Source: Primulina eburnea
Lineage: Eukaryota > Streptophyta > Magnoliopsida > Lamiales > Gesneriaceae
Length of the DNA stretch: 64,000 nucleotides
Assembly: GCF_022965805.1 (NCBI RefSeq)
Contig: NC_133104.1
Coordinates: forward strand, 36,190,682-36,254,681
Direction: 5' to 3'
Both the position numbers and the translations under genes were made by a program. Shown piece by piece: positions 12,931 to 25,979 of the stretch (position 1 is the first letter of the stretch; every line of letters begins with the position of its first letter). A model generated the notes under the pieces. That model was not told where the DNA came from, did no database searches, and saw only the letters and a program-made list of their open reading frames with translations.

Positions 12931-13013
12931 TTTTGAGAGAGTTATTTTTTTAACGTAGTCTAGGACAAAAATGGGCCAAGGTTGTAATTGGTCTCAAGGG
13001 CTTGGGCCTCACA
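12118..13013 (-). mobile_element. LTR copy 4
   Basis: Near-identical to copies 2-6. Single-base indels (for example a missing A in the 'cattaattaa' region near 12168 and in the 'agataatatt' stretch near 12812) distinguish it and could be used to order the duplications. Confidence 0.9.
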
Positions 13014-13257
13014 TCCCTCCCTTCTTATAAGAAATTTTGTCCTCGAAAATTGGTTCCGCGAAATCTGCAAAGAGGTATGGGTAGAGTTGGCACATCCTCC
13101 CCTCTAGCTCCCACGTGGCTTCTCGAGCGGTATGGTTTGACCATTGGACCTTGACATAAGGGATGGTTCTTCGCCTAAGGACTTGATCTTTCGTGTCCAC
13201 GATTCGGATTGGGACTTCTTCATACACTAGATTTTCATTTAGGTTCCCATCATTCAC
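13009..13257 (-). CDS. Chromodomain-only remnant of gypsy polyprotein, intact frame (unit 4)
   Basis: Protein-identical to the frames at 8806, 10909, 15111 and 17213. It has the same relation to the LTR and the same lack of an ATG. Confidence 0.7.
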   Translation of the reverse strand: MNDGNLNENLVYEEVPIRIVDTKDQVLRRRTIPYVKVQWSNHTAREATWELEGRMCQLYPYLFADFAEPIFEDKISYKKGGM

Positions 13258-14217
13258 TAAGGGTTCTGCCTCCGAAATGTGGGATGGATCTGATATATAT
13301 CTTCTTAATTGATTAAATAATTAATTAATTTCTTTCTAATTATTTTTAATTAATCTTTTTTCCCATAGTTTAATGGTTTTCAATCTAGTTCAAATAATCT
13401 CCAAATTTTGATTAGATTCGATTTCTTGACATCCATTTTAATTTATATTTTTCTTTTAGTTAATATATATTTATATATTTCTCTCGTAAATCGGGAATGA
13501 GTAATCCAACTTTGAAATTTGAATAATGATAACACTTTATCTTCAAAGATTTGATTTGATTTTAAATTTAAATTACTCTTGATAAATTGGATGGATTCGG
13601 TAAGATTTGGTGAAAATTCGATTCTATCCTAAACTACTAAAATCTCAAATCCTACTAAACGGTTAAAAACCTTATCCTACAATCAAAAAATTGTAATTCA
13701 CGATTTACTATATTTATTTTCATTATTATTATCATTAATTTATTCGTTATCGTCAAATCTTTAATGATTTTTTTTTGTTGGGATATTCTTATCTAAATTG
13801 TTGGGATAATAATTGAGTTTGTTATTTTAAACTCTTGGATAATGCCAAGGTTATATTTAAGACTAAAAAAAATAAGAGATTATTATCATAACTCCCAAAG
13901 ATATCTACCTAGTGTCACGAGTACATTTATCCTGCTTATGTTCTCAACTGAATTTGATACAATAAGAGGACACGTCTGACTCCCTAAATTCCAAAGATAT
14001 TAACCACCGAATCCTATCACCATCTAATCAAATTTTGTTTCTTTTTTTTTTTGTTTTTGTTTTTTGTTTTTTTCTTATCCTTACTAGTCACAAATTTAAA
14101 TTAATAAAATTTTAATCCCGATCTTAGTTCGAATTACTGAATCAAAATTCAATCTTCTCAAAGTAAACTTAAATTTTCCATCAAGATCATGAACCTTGAG
14201 CTCTGATACCACTAAAA

Positions 14218-14996
14218 TATCACGCCCGAGATTTATGACATGAACATCGGCAATGTTCCTGAGAATTCATTAATTAAATAGACCAAGAACACTAAGCCTA
14301 AACAACAGTTTTATTCCAAAGAAAATTTTATTCAACAATTCATTGTCTTACAAACCAATGACAAAAAAAACACAATTCCAATGTTCAACTTATTCAAATA
14401 AATGTCAACACTAAACAAAAAATTACAAATTTTCTAGCCAAATCACCATCCCCAAAATTCAGCCGATTCCTGCTCTTTTATCTCAATCTCAGCTGAAATG
14501 AAATGTAAGGGGTGAGTGATATGGTCGTCACTCAGTAATTGGAGGGATCATATCTTCAAATTTTTTAAAAAGAAACATTATAATATTTTTCTTATCAGTA
14601 GATCATATCTTTAAAACTTATTCACGAGTAGATCTAAAACAGAAAAAAAACAATATCAAATATCTTGCTTAACTCCCCAGATTGGATCATATTATCTGGC
14701 TTAACCCCCCAGACCATATCATATTTATCTGGATTAACTCCCCAGATTGGAACATGAATGTCTGGCTTAACTCCCCAGACTGGATCATAAGTGTCAAGTT
14801 TTACCCTACTAGACAAAGTCACAAACAAGATCAAGACATCATAAAAAAATATTTGTTGAAAACGATAGTCATGCAATACATCATACGTTCAAACTTAAAA
14901 TACCATAAAGATAAATATTATAACGTATCAAGAAAATATACGTTCCACTTACAATCTTTTGCTAGTATTGAAATTAAGTTTGACTCCAAGAGAACC

Positions 14997-15032
<36 letters not shown>

Positions 15033-15115
15033 TTTTGAGAGAGTTATTTTTTTAACGTAGTCTAGGACAAAAATGGGCCAAGGTTGTAATTGGTCTCAAG
15101 GGCTTGGGCCTCACA
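14218..15115 (-). mobile_element. LTR copy 5
   Basis: Near-identical to copies 2-6. Its GT tract is shorter and its GA tract slightly longer than in copy 2, as expected of slippage after duplication. Confidence 0.9.
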
Positions 15116-15359
15116 TCCCTCCCTTCTTATAAGAAATTTTGTCCTCGAAAATTGGTTCCGCGAAATCTGCAAAGAGGTATGGGTAGAGTTGGCACATCCT
15201 CCCCTCTAGCTCCCACGTGGCTTCTCGAGCGGTATGGTTTGACCATTGGACCTTGACATAAGGGATGGTTCTTCGCCTAAGGACTTGATCTTTCGTGTCC
15301 ACGATTCGGATTGGGACTTCTTCATACACTAGATTTTCATTTAGGTTCCCATCATTCAC
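15111..15359 (-). CDS. Chromodomain-only remnant of gypsy polyprotein, intact frame (unit 5)
   Basis: Protein-identical to the other four intact copies. It belongs to internal segment 15116-16319. Confidence 0.7.
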   Translation of the reverse strand: MNDGNLNENLVYEEVPIRIVDTKDQVLRRRTIPYVKVQWSNHTAREATWELEGRMCQLYPYLFADFAEPIFEDKISYKKGGM

Positions 15360-16319
15360 TAAGGGTTCTGCCTCCGAAATGTGGGATGGATCTGATATAT
15401 ATCTTCTTAATTGATTAAATAATTAATTAATTTCTTTCTAATTATTTTTAATTAATCTTTTTTCCCATAGTTTAATGGTTTTCAATCTAGTTCAAATAAT
15501 CTCCAAATTTTGATTAGATTCGATTTCTTGACATCCATTTTAATTTATATTTTTCTTTTAGTTAATATATATTTATATATTTCTCTCGTAAATCGGGAAT
15601 GAGTAATCCAACTTTGAAATTTGAATAATGATAACACTTTATCTTCAAAGATTTGATTTGATTTTAAATTTAAATTACTCTTGATAAATTGGATGGATTC
15701 GGTAAGATTTGGTGAAAATTCGATTCTATCCTAAACTACTAAAATCTCAAATCCTACTAAACGGTTAAAAACCTTATCCTACAATCAAAAAATTGTAATT
15801 CACGATTTACTATATTTATTTTCATTATTATTATCATTAATTTATTCGTTATCGTCAAATCTTTAATGATTTTTTTTTGTTGGGATATTCTTATCTAAAT
15901 TGTTGGGATAATAATTGAGTTTGTTATTTTAAACTCTTGGATAATGCCAAGGTTATATTTAAGACTAAAAAAAATAAGAGATTATTATCATAACTCCCAA
16001 AGATATCTACCTAGTGTCACGAGTACATTTATCCTGCTTATGTTCTCAACTGAATTTGATACAATAAGAGGACACGTCTGACTCCCTAAATTCCAAAGAT
16101 ATTAACCACCGAATCCTATCACCATCTAATCAAATTTTGTTTCTTTTTTTTTTTGTTTTTGTTTTTTGTTTTTTTCTTATCCTTACTAGTCACAAATTTA
16201 AATTAATAAAATTTTAATCCCGATCTTAGTTCGAATTACTGAATCAAAATTCAATCTTCTCAAAGTAAACTTAAATTTTCCATCAAGATCATGAACCTTG
16301 AGCTCTGATACCACTAAAA

Positions 16320-17098
16320 TATCACGCCCGAGATTTATGACATGAACATCGGCAATGTTCCTGAGAATTCATTAATTAAATAGACCAAGAACACTAAGCC
16401 TAAACAACAGTTTTATTCCAAAGAAAATTTTATTCAACAATTCATTGTCTTACAAACCAATGACAAAAAAAACACAATTCCAATGTTCAACTTATTCAAA
16501 TAAATGTCAACACTAAACAAAAAATTACAAATTTTCTAGCCAAATCACCATCCCCAAAATTCAGCCGATTCCTGCTCTTTTATCTCAATCTCAGCTGAAA
16601 TGAAATGTAAGGGGTGAGTGATATGGTCGTCACTCAGTAATTGGAGGGATCATATCTTCAAATTTTTTAAAAAGAAACATTATAATATTTTTCTTATCAG
16701 TAGATCATATCTTTAAAACTTATTCACGAGTAGATCTAAAACAGAAAAAAAACAATATCAAATATCTTGCTTAACTCCCCAGATTGGATCATATTATCTG
16801 GCTTAACCCCCCAGACCATATCATATTTATCTGGATTAACTCCCCAGATTGGAACATGAATGTCTGGCTTAACTCCCCAGACTGGATCATAAGTGTCAAG
16901 TTTTACCCTACTAGACAAAGTCACAAACAAGATCAAGACATCATAAAAAAATATTTGTTGAAAACGATAGTCATGCAATACATCATACGTTCAAACTTAA
17001 AATACCATAAAGATAAATATTATAACGTATCAAGAAAATATACGTTCCACTTACAATCTTTTGCTAGTATTGAAATTAAGTTTGACTCCAAGAGAACC

Positions 17099-17134
<36 letters not shown>

Positions 17135-17217
17135 TTTTGAGAGAGTTATTTTTTTAACGTAGTCTAGGACAAAAATGGGCCAAGGTTGTAATTGGTCTCA
17201 AGGGCTTGGGCCTCACA
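16320..17217 (-). mobile_element. LTR copy 6
   Basis: Last of the near-identical block (copies 2-6). The internal segment to its right (17218-18476) keeps the 72-bp piece missing from the four segments to the left, so the amplified block ends here. Confidence 0.9.
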
Positions 17218-17461
17218 TCCCTCCCTTCTTATAAGAAATTTTGTCCTCGAAAATTGGTTCCGCGAAATCTGCAAAGAGGTATGGGTAGAGTTGGCACATC
17301 CTCCCCTCTAGCTCCCACGTGGCTTCTCGAGCGGTATGGTTTGACCATTGGACCTTGACATAAGGGATGGTTCTTCGCCTAAGGACTTGATCTTTCGTGT
17401 CCACGATTCGGATTGGGACTTCTTCATACACTAGATTTTCATTTAGGTTCCCATCATTCAC
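17213..17461 (-). CDS. Chromodomain-only remnant of gypsy polyprotein, intact frame (unit 6)
   Basis: Fifth protein-identical chromodomain frame. It differs in context from the previous four because its leader lacks the 63-bp net deletion. It may represent the parental form from which the shorter unit arose. Confidence 0.7.
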   Translation of the reverse strand: MNDGNLNENLVYEEVPIRIVDTKDQVLRRRTIPYVKVQWSNHTAREATWELEGRMCQLYPYLFADFAEPIFEDKISYKKGGM

Positions 17462-18476
17462 TAAGGGTTCTGCCTCCGAAATGTGGGATGGATCTGATAT
17501 ATATCTTCTTAATTGATTAAATAATTAATTAATTTCTTTCTAATTATTTTTAATTAATCTTTTTTCCCATAGTTTAATGGTTTTCAATCTAGTTCAAATA
17601 ATCTCCAAATTTTGATTAGATTCGATTTCTTGACATCCATTTTAATTTATATTTTTCTTTTAGTTAATATATATTTATATATTTCTCTCGTAAATCGGGA
17701 ATGAGTAATCCAACTTTGAAATTTGAATAATGATAACACTTTATCTTCAAAGATTTGATTTGATTTTAAATTTAAATTACTCTTGATAAATTGGATGGAT
17801 TCGGTAAGATTTGGTGAAAATTCGATTCTATCCTAAACTACTAAAATCTCAAATCCTACTAAACGGTTAAAAACCTTATCCTACAATCAAAAAATTATAA
17901 TTCACGATTTACTATATTTATTTTCATTATTATTATCATTAATTTATTCGTTATCATCAAATCTTTAATGATTTTTTTGTGTTGGGATATTCTTATCTAA
18001 ATAGTAAATCTTATGTCACTGCTCTTCTCTTATTCCCTTCGATTTACGGCAATTGGATATCCAGCCAGAAATTTAATAATTGAGTTTGTTATTTTAAATT
18101 CTTGGATAATGCCAAGGTTATATTTAAGACTAAAAGAAAATAAGAGATTATTATCATAACTCCCAAAGATATCTACCTAGTGCCACGAGTACATTTCTCC
18201 TGCTTATGTTCTCAACTGAATTTGATAATATAAGGGGACACGTCTGACTCCCTAAATTCCAAAGCTATTAACCACCGAATCCTATCACCATCTAATCAAA
18301 TTTTGTTTTGTTTGTTCGTTTTTTTGTTTTTTCTTATCCTTACTAGTTACAAATTTAAATTAATAAAATTTTAATCCCGATCTTAGTTTGAATTACTGAA
18401 TCAAAATTCAATCTTCTCAAAGTAAACTTAAATTTCCCACCAAGATCATGGACATTGAGCTCTGATACCACTAAAA

Positions 18477-19340
<864 letters not shown>

Positions 19341-19600
19341 TCCCTCCATTTTATAAGAAGTTTTGTCCTCGAAACTTGGTTCCGAGAAATCTGCAAAGAG
19401 GTATGGGTAGAGTTGGCGCATCCTCTCCTCTACCTCCCACGTGGCTTCTCGAGCGGTATGGTTTGATCATTGGACCTAGACATAATGGATGGTTCTTCGC
19501 CTAAGGACCTGATCTTTCGTGTCCACGATTCGGACTGAGACTTCTTCATACACTAGATTTTCATTTAGGTTCCCATCACTCACTAAGGGTTCTGCCTCCA
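19341..19600 (-). pseudogene. Chromodomain end of gypsy pol, decayed copy (unit 7)
   Basis: Homologous to the intact copies but with two in-frame stops around the VKVQW core (near 19465-19485). It is part of the older, divergent flank of the array. The leader of this unit is interrupted by the CACTA element at 19725. Confidence 0.75.
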
Positions 19601-19724
19601 GAATGTGGGATGGATCTGATATATATCTTCTTAATTGATTAAATAATTAATTAATTTCTTTTTAATTATTTTTAATTAATCTTTTTTCGCATAGTTTAAT
19701 GGTTTTCAATCTAGTTCAAACAAT

Positions 19725-21107
19725 CACTATGCCAAAAATCACTTTTTACTTCAGATAATATCTGAAGTAATAGGATACTTAAGTGCCGAAGTATATGGAC
19801 GTGAAGTAATAGATATACCTTTTACTTCGCATAATACCCGAAGTTGTAGTATTGAAAATACCGAAGTCTTTTGGCCGGTTTTGAGAGAAAAACCGGTCCA
19901 GAATTGGACCGGTGTCGAAGTAATCAATGTGTTTTACTTCATCGATTATAGTGAATAATGAAGTAGTATATCATATAACTTCCTCTTAATTATTATTTAG
20001 CGACGGAATTCATGTTCAAAACTGTCGCTATTGTGCGACGGAATTCATGTTCAAAACCGTCGCTATTTTGCGACAGAAGTAATGTTAAATACCGTCGCTA
20101 GTGTGCGACGGAATTTATGTCAAAAACCGTCGCTACCTAGCGACAGGGTTCATATGATTTCCGTCGCTAAGATGTTAGGTAAATTAAAAAAAAATTTAAT
20201 AAATCTGTGTTATGAATTGGTGCGGTAAAATATAAAAAAATTTAATAAATCTGTGTTATGAATTGGTACAATCGTGTAAAAAATAAAAACTTTAAGTATC
20301 GTAAAGTGGTAAAATCGTGTAAGAAATAAAAATTTTAAGTGTTGTGAAATTGTAAAATCGTGTAAGTGATAAAAATTTTAAGTGTTGTGAAGTTGTAAAA
20401 TTGTGTAAGTGAGAAAAAATTTTAATTGTTGTGAAGTGAAGTGGAAGAAATTGGAGAGAATTTGTATGTATTTATAGAGAGTGGTGGAAGAAAAAGAGGG
20501 AAAAATAGGCAGGATTGAATTTTTTTGAACATGGCGACGGTTTTAGTAAAAACCGTCGCAACATTTTAAATCGGCGACGGTTAAAATGGAGGGAAATATA
20601 TCGGGGTGGAATTTTTTTGAAAATGACGACGGTGTTTTTTTAACCGTCGCCAAATTTTTAATCGGCGACGGTTGACTTTAACCTGTCGCTACTTTTAGCG
20701 ACGGTCAAATAACAACCGTCGCTAAATATAGCGACAGTTTTTAAAAAACAGTCGCTAGTTTTAAATATGCGACGGTTTTTATTTGACCGTCGCTAAAATT
20801 AGCGACGGGTTAAATTAAACCGTCGTCGATTTAAAATTTGGCGACGGTTTTAAAAATCCGTCGCATGTTTTAATCTTTTTACTTCACCAGCTCATATTTT
20901 CATTATTTTTTACTTCATCAAAATTGATATGCCGAAGTAAAATATATAAAAAAATACAGTGAAGCCCGTGTTTTTAAACATCCGAAGTAAAATATATTAT
21001 TTTACTTCGCTTGTGTTATTAATGAAGTTACTGGTAATATATTACTTCGTAATTTATTTTTGCCGAAATAACGCCTGGCGAAGTAAAATGTCATTTTTCA
21101 CATAGTG
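19725..21107. mobile_element. Non-autonomous CACTA (En/Spm-type) element
   Basis: The 1383-bp insert begins CACTATGCCAAAAATCA and ends TTTTTCACATAGTG, giving inverted CACTATG ends. It is flanked by a 3-bp AAT duplication (19722-19724 and 21108-21110), as CACTA elements make. The empty site is visible in the sister units (ataatctccaa), which confirms both boundaries. It has no transposase. Its ends carry 'acttc/gaagta' subterminal repeats. The middle (about 20000-20870) holds many inverted GCGACGG/CCGTCGC pairs that could fold into long hairpins. Confidence 0.93.
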
Positions 21108-21980
21108 AATCTCCAGATTTTGATTAGATTCGATTTCTTGACATCCATTTTAATTTATATTTATCTTTTCGTTAATATATAATTATATATTTCTCTCGTA
21201 AATCGTGAATGAGTAATCTAACTTTGAAATTTGAATAATGATAACGCTTTATCTTCAAAGATTTGATTTGATTTTAAATTTAAATTACTCTTGATAAATT
21301 GGATGGATTCGGTGAGATTTGGTGAAAATTCGATTATATCCTAAACTACTAAAATCTCATATCCTACTAAACGGTTAAAAATCTTATCCTACAATCAAAA
21401 AATTGTAATTTGTGATTTACTATATTTATTTTCATTATTATTATCATTAATTTATTCATTATCGTCAAATCTTTAATGATTTTTTTATTGGGATATTCTT
21501 ATCTAAATAGTAAATCTTATGTCACTGCTATTCTTTTATTCCTTTCGAATTACGGCAATTGGATATCCAGCCAGAAATTTAATAATTGAGTTTGTTATTT
21601 TAAATTCTTGGATAATGCCAATTTTATATTTAAAACTACAAGAAAATAAGATATTATTATCATAACTCCCAAAGATATCTACCTAGTGTCACGAGTACAT
21701 TTCTCCTGCTTATGTTCTCAACTGAATTTGATACAATAAGGGGACACGTCTGACTCCCTAAATTCCAAAGATATTAACCACCGAATCCTATCACCATCTA
21801 ATCAATTTTTTTTTTTTTTTTTTGTCTTTGTTTTTCCTTATCCTTACTAGTTACAAATTTAAATTAATAAAATTTTAATCACGATCTTAGTTCGAATTAC
21901 TGAATCAAAATTCAATCTTCTCAAGGTAAACTTAAATTTTCCATCAAGATCATGAACCTTGAGCTCTGATACCACTAAAA

Positions 21981-22756
21981 TGTCACGCCCCGAGATCCAT
22001 GGCATGAACATCGACAATGTTCTTGAGAATTCAATAATTAAATAGTTTAAGAACACTAAGCTTAAACAACAGTTTTATTCCAAAGAAAAATTTATTCAGC
22101 AATTTATTGTCTTACAAACCAATGACAAAAAAAACACTATTCCAATGTTCAACTTATTCAAATAAATGTCAACAATAAACATAAAATTACAAATTTTCTA
22201 GCCAAATCACCATCCCCAAAATTCAGCCGATTACTGCTCTGCTATCTCATTCTCATCTGAAATGAAATGTAAGGGGGTGAGTGATATGGTCGTCACTCAG
22301 TAATTGGAGGGATCTTATCTTCAAGTTTTTTAAAAAGAAACATTATAATATTTTTCTTATCACTAGATCATATCTTTAAAACTTATTCACGAGTAGATCT
22401 AAAACAGAAAACAAACAATATCAAATATCTGGCTTAACTCCCCAGATTGGATCATAATATCTTGCTTAAATACCCAGACCGGATCATATTTATCTGGATT
22501 AACTCCCCAGATTGGATCATGGATGTCTGGCTTAACTCCCTAGACTGGATCATAAGTGTCTAGTTTTACTCTACTAGACAAGGTCACAAACAAGAACAAG
22601 ACATCATAAAAAAATATTTGTTGAAAACGATCGTCATGAAATACATCATACGTTCAAACTTAAAATACCATAAAGATAAATATTATAACGTATCAAGAAA
22701 ATATACGTTCCACTTACAATCTTTTGCTAGTATTGAAATTAAGGTTGACTCCAAGA

Positions 22757-22796
<40 letters not shown>

Positions 22797-22908
22797 AGAG
22801 AGTTATTTGTTTAATGTAATATGAGAAAAGTGGAGGGTTATAAGTTTTATATACCTAGGACAAAGTTGGGCCAAGGTAGTAATTGGGCTTAAGGGCTTGG
22901 GCCTCACA
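21981..22908 (-). mobile_element. LTR copy 8 (outer, 5' LTR of the array on the minus strand)
   Basis: About 928 bp with the canonical TGTCACGCCCCGAG end and a primer site at its left, which makes it the 5' LTR of the minus-strand element. Its right end gggcctcaca abuts MULE coding DNA at 22909. Confidence 0.9.
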
Positions 22909-24180
22909 TTTGCACCCTCTTGTAACCAGTCGTGCAACATTACTTATGAACCAATGCCAAGACTCATAATTTTCTTCATTAACAAGCGCAAATACTATAG
23001 GTAAAACCTGGTTATTGACATCCAAAGTTACTGCTATGACTATTTTGAGCTTATACTTGGTGTACATATGGGTACCATCTACACTGATTATGTTGCGACA
23101 ATTACGAAAACCATCTATACACGGTTTGAAAGCCAAAATACAAAGTTCAAAATTTTATGTAGATGGTCATACGATCGAAGGTGCTTCCACTCTACAATAG
23201 TTCATGGATTGTACTTTGACAAAGCACCAATATATTTAGGAAGCAAAGTTGCAGAGCTTTCCCATGTGCCATAGACGATCTCTACCGCGCGCTTCAAACT
23301 CTGTCATGCCTTAGCATACGATATATCATACCCATATTTTGCTTGGACACTTTCTCGCACATACTTGATCTCATATGCAGGATCACAACACACGATTACC
23401 AGAAGTGTACTGACTATCATGTTAACGTCAAGGTTGTGGTGATCTATACCGACTTGACTAGATATACATGTGTGATCATCACCATATTTGGTGATCATGA
23501 AATAGCCTAAAATTTTTTTCGACGATGCTCGAAGTTCCCACCCACAATTGTCACCTTTGGACCGATTCTTGCATTTGACCTTCCAATTATCGGAGAACTT
23601 TCAACAACAATATATTCACGTCTCAAACCTCGAACAGAAAAATCCTTCACTGAATTTATTAAATCATTTTTGCTCTTAAAAATCATTTTTATAGCGAGCT
23701 CTGACCTATCAGGATTGTAAAAGTTTGTTCGTGATGCAGAAGGAAGACCAAATGATTCTGGAATTTGTTCGTCATATACTTCATTGAAAAATTGGAGAAT
23801 TTCATGTAAATTTTGCTCCGGTGCAATAGGAAAGTGCTTTATCAGTGTTGCTCCACACATCAAGACACGCGACGATGTGCCTTCAATTGCATTGTTAACA
23901 TGGTCATTATCTTCTCTGTCAATTGATGTAGCATACAAATCATCATCGTTATGCATGACATTATGAGAAATGTCCCCAAATAAATCATCTTGCTCATATA
24001 TGTGTTCTGTAATTGGGATGGGAATATTTGCAGCCCTAGTAGAACTATCAAAATTTCGAACATTTGTGGTATTTTATTCACACCCCATGAATTTAAATCC
24101 AATTGGCGTGTTCTACTTGAAGCCCATGCAACATCAACTCCTAATGGAACCGTGATATGATGATCCCAACCCCCTGAAGT
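22909..24180 (-). pseudogene. MULE transposase, middle part with catalytic region, broken
   Basis: From right to left the minus strand encodes N-terminal MuDR-type segments (IKMIFKSKNDLINSVKDF, about 23700-23640), an ITKYGDDHTCISS zinc-binding-like stretch (23490-23450), and the start of the DDE catalytic core SVDGTHMYTKYKLKI (about 23085-23040). The NEENYESWHWFISN segment follows (about 22985-22945). At least one frameshift lies near 24060 and others lie between 23500 and 23140, so the gene is dead. The C-terminal half lies beyond the retrotransposon array at 5749. Confidence 0.85.
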
Positions 24181-24184
24181 AAAA

Positions 24185-25560
24185 TTTTGGAACTTTTCAA
24201 GTTCACAATCTTGATTTTGATGATAACAAAACTTGTTAATTGTGTTACTAATGATCTACCTTAGTGTACAACATCTAGGATCACTCACGAGATGTTTACA
24301 TCGCAAAACTAAAGACCCAACTGATAGCACAAAATGAATCAGTCTAACTGGTTACGTCAATTGAGCAGTCCAGCTGATTGTCCAGTTGATAGGTGATTCA
24401 GCAGGAAAACCTCAGAAGCCTGGCCAGGTGAAGGAGTGTTCAACTGATGAAGAAACCCAGCTGATTAGTCAAACTGAACAAGTGTGAAATCAGTTCAACT
24501 GACGAGTCAACTGATTTCACCAGCCCAACTGAAAGATCAGTTCAATTGACTAGTTCGAAGTATCAGTTAGAATCTTTCAGTTATGGATGAAGACAAACTC
24601 TTTCAAGTGGAATCCAGTTGTACGTGAAGGTACAAACCCATTATCCAGTCAAAGGACATTAATGGTCATTGCATCAGTGCATTAAAGGCAAAACGTTTCA
24701 GAAGGACAGTCGAAAAGTCGAGACACAAAGACCAAGAAACGAATTCAATAAATGAGTCTCAGTGTACGATCATTTCTCCCGCCTATATAAAAAAAGATCA
24801 ATGAAGATTCAAACATATACAACTCAAGAGAGAAAAGAAAAGGTCACGCTACAAAGCCATATCAGCTTAAGAGAAGCATTCAGTCCAGTCGAGTGAACTC
24901 TTTACAGATACATCAGGTTAGATTAGAAGCGTATTTCCCTCAGTGTGTGAGAACATCCTTGTTCAGTTCTCACGCACAAAAACACTCTCAACCACTCAAA
25001 TATAGTCTTGCACAAAGACGTTAAACTTGTGTATGTAGTCTTTCTTACATAGACATTAAGAAGTGTTGACTGGAAGGCGCTGCCTTCAGTCTAAGTCTAG
25101 GAGTTCAGTTTAGGCAGTGGGTAAGTCCTAGCTGAGTGGGTTTGTACAAGTGTTTGTATAAATCAAAGTCTTCTAGTGGATCCTACCCGAGGTGGTAGAA
25201 AGGATGACGTAGGAGTAGTTGAAGTCTCCGAACATCCATAAACATATCTTGTATATTTAACTGTTTAACTATTGTTTTTAAACTGTTTGGATCTGTTAGA
25301 GAATCCATCAGTTCAGTTGTCATGAATGCAAAAGCTAATCTATCCTTTTTCGGTTATTCAGTCTTTTCTAATATAACAGTTTTCTTCACGAAGGATTACT
25401 TCGAGTTTCTTCTGCTTGGTTTTTAACCAAACTCGATTTAATTCATCGATGTTAATATTCTTAGAACACGAGCTATTGCAACTCATTAAAGAATAATTTG
25501 TTTGAAGCGTCCGAAAGAATGCTCAGCAAACGATCCTTCATAAAATCTCATTGTCTTGTT
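24185..25560 (+). mobile_element. Copia-type (SIRE-like) LTR, plus orientation
   Basis: This matches the inverted LTR at 55565-56964 from 'ttggaacttttcaagttc' onward and shares the core 'tgacgtaggag...gaacatccataaac' (about 25208-25248) with copies at 44650, 55900 and 63760. About 24340-24620 is crowded with CAACTG/CAGTTG words. No internal coding domain follows, so it is a solo or broken LTR inside the MULE gene. Near-identical 20-bp repeats flank it (24150-24169 and 25598-25617). End coordinates are approximate. Confidence 0.7.
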
Positions 25561-25569
25561 TTATTCATC

Positions 25570-25975
25570 CACCATGCATAGCCTTCTTTGGTGTGAGCCG
25601 TGATATGGTGATCCCAAGAACCGGTGTCGATCCCAGAATATGTCTGAGTTGACTGTTCATCGACGTGATACATAGAAGGTCCCGCTTGATTTAAACGTAC
25701 TGTTCATAAACATTGCGTTATTACCAGCATGACTGCATCAAAATCATAATCACCTACGTTCTGCAATATTGGCGATGAATCAACATACAAGTACATACAA
25801 TCCAGTGTGGGCAAATCAAACATAAATTATAGACTATCATCATATGTGATATAGACATGCTCTTCAATATAACGAGACAACGAGCTATAACAATATTTCA
25901 TTGACAATCTGATGCAGAATTTTGATGTCAATCTCCAGCTTGCGATGCACATCACCAGTTGGAAAAATGTAATAG
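25570..25975 (-). pseudogene. MULE transposase, N-terminal remnant
   Basis: On the minus strand, coding resumes with a VYYIFPTGDVHRKLEI-like segment (about 25970-25920) and continues through several stops to a SWDHHIT motif at 25617. The same motif is repeated at 24169 beyond the Copia LTR. This resembles the N-terminal region of MuDR proteins and supports one gene spanning 25970 to 4819 before the insertions. Confidence 0.5.
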
Positions 25976-25979
25976 ACCG

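Noticed and set aside
8325..17140. Repeated 80-118-codon frames on both strands in each array unit (for example 8325-8567 and 8373-8708) as a gene family
   Set aside because: They lie over the LTR minisatellite and the GT/GA tract, have no family resemblance, and recur only because the LTR is duplicated.
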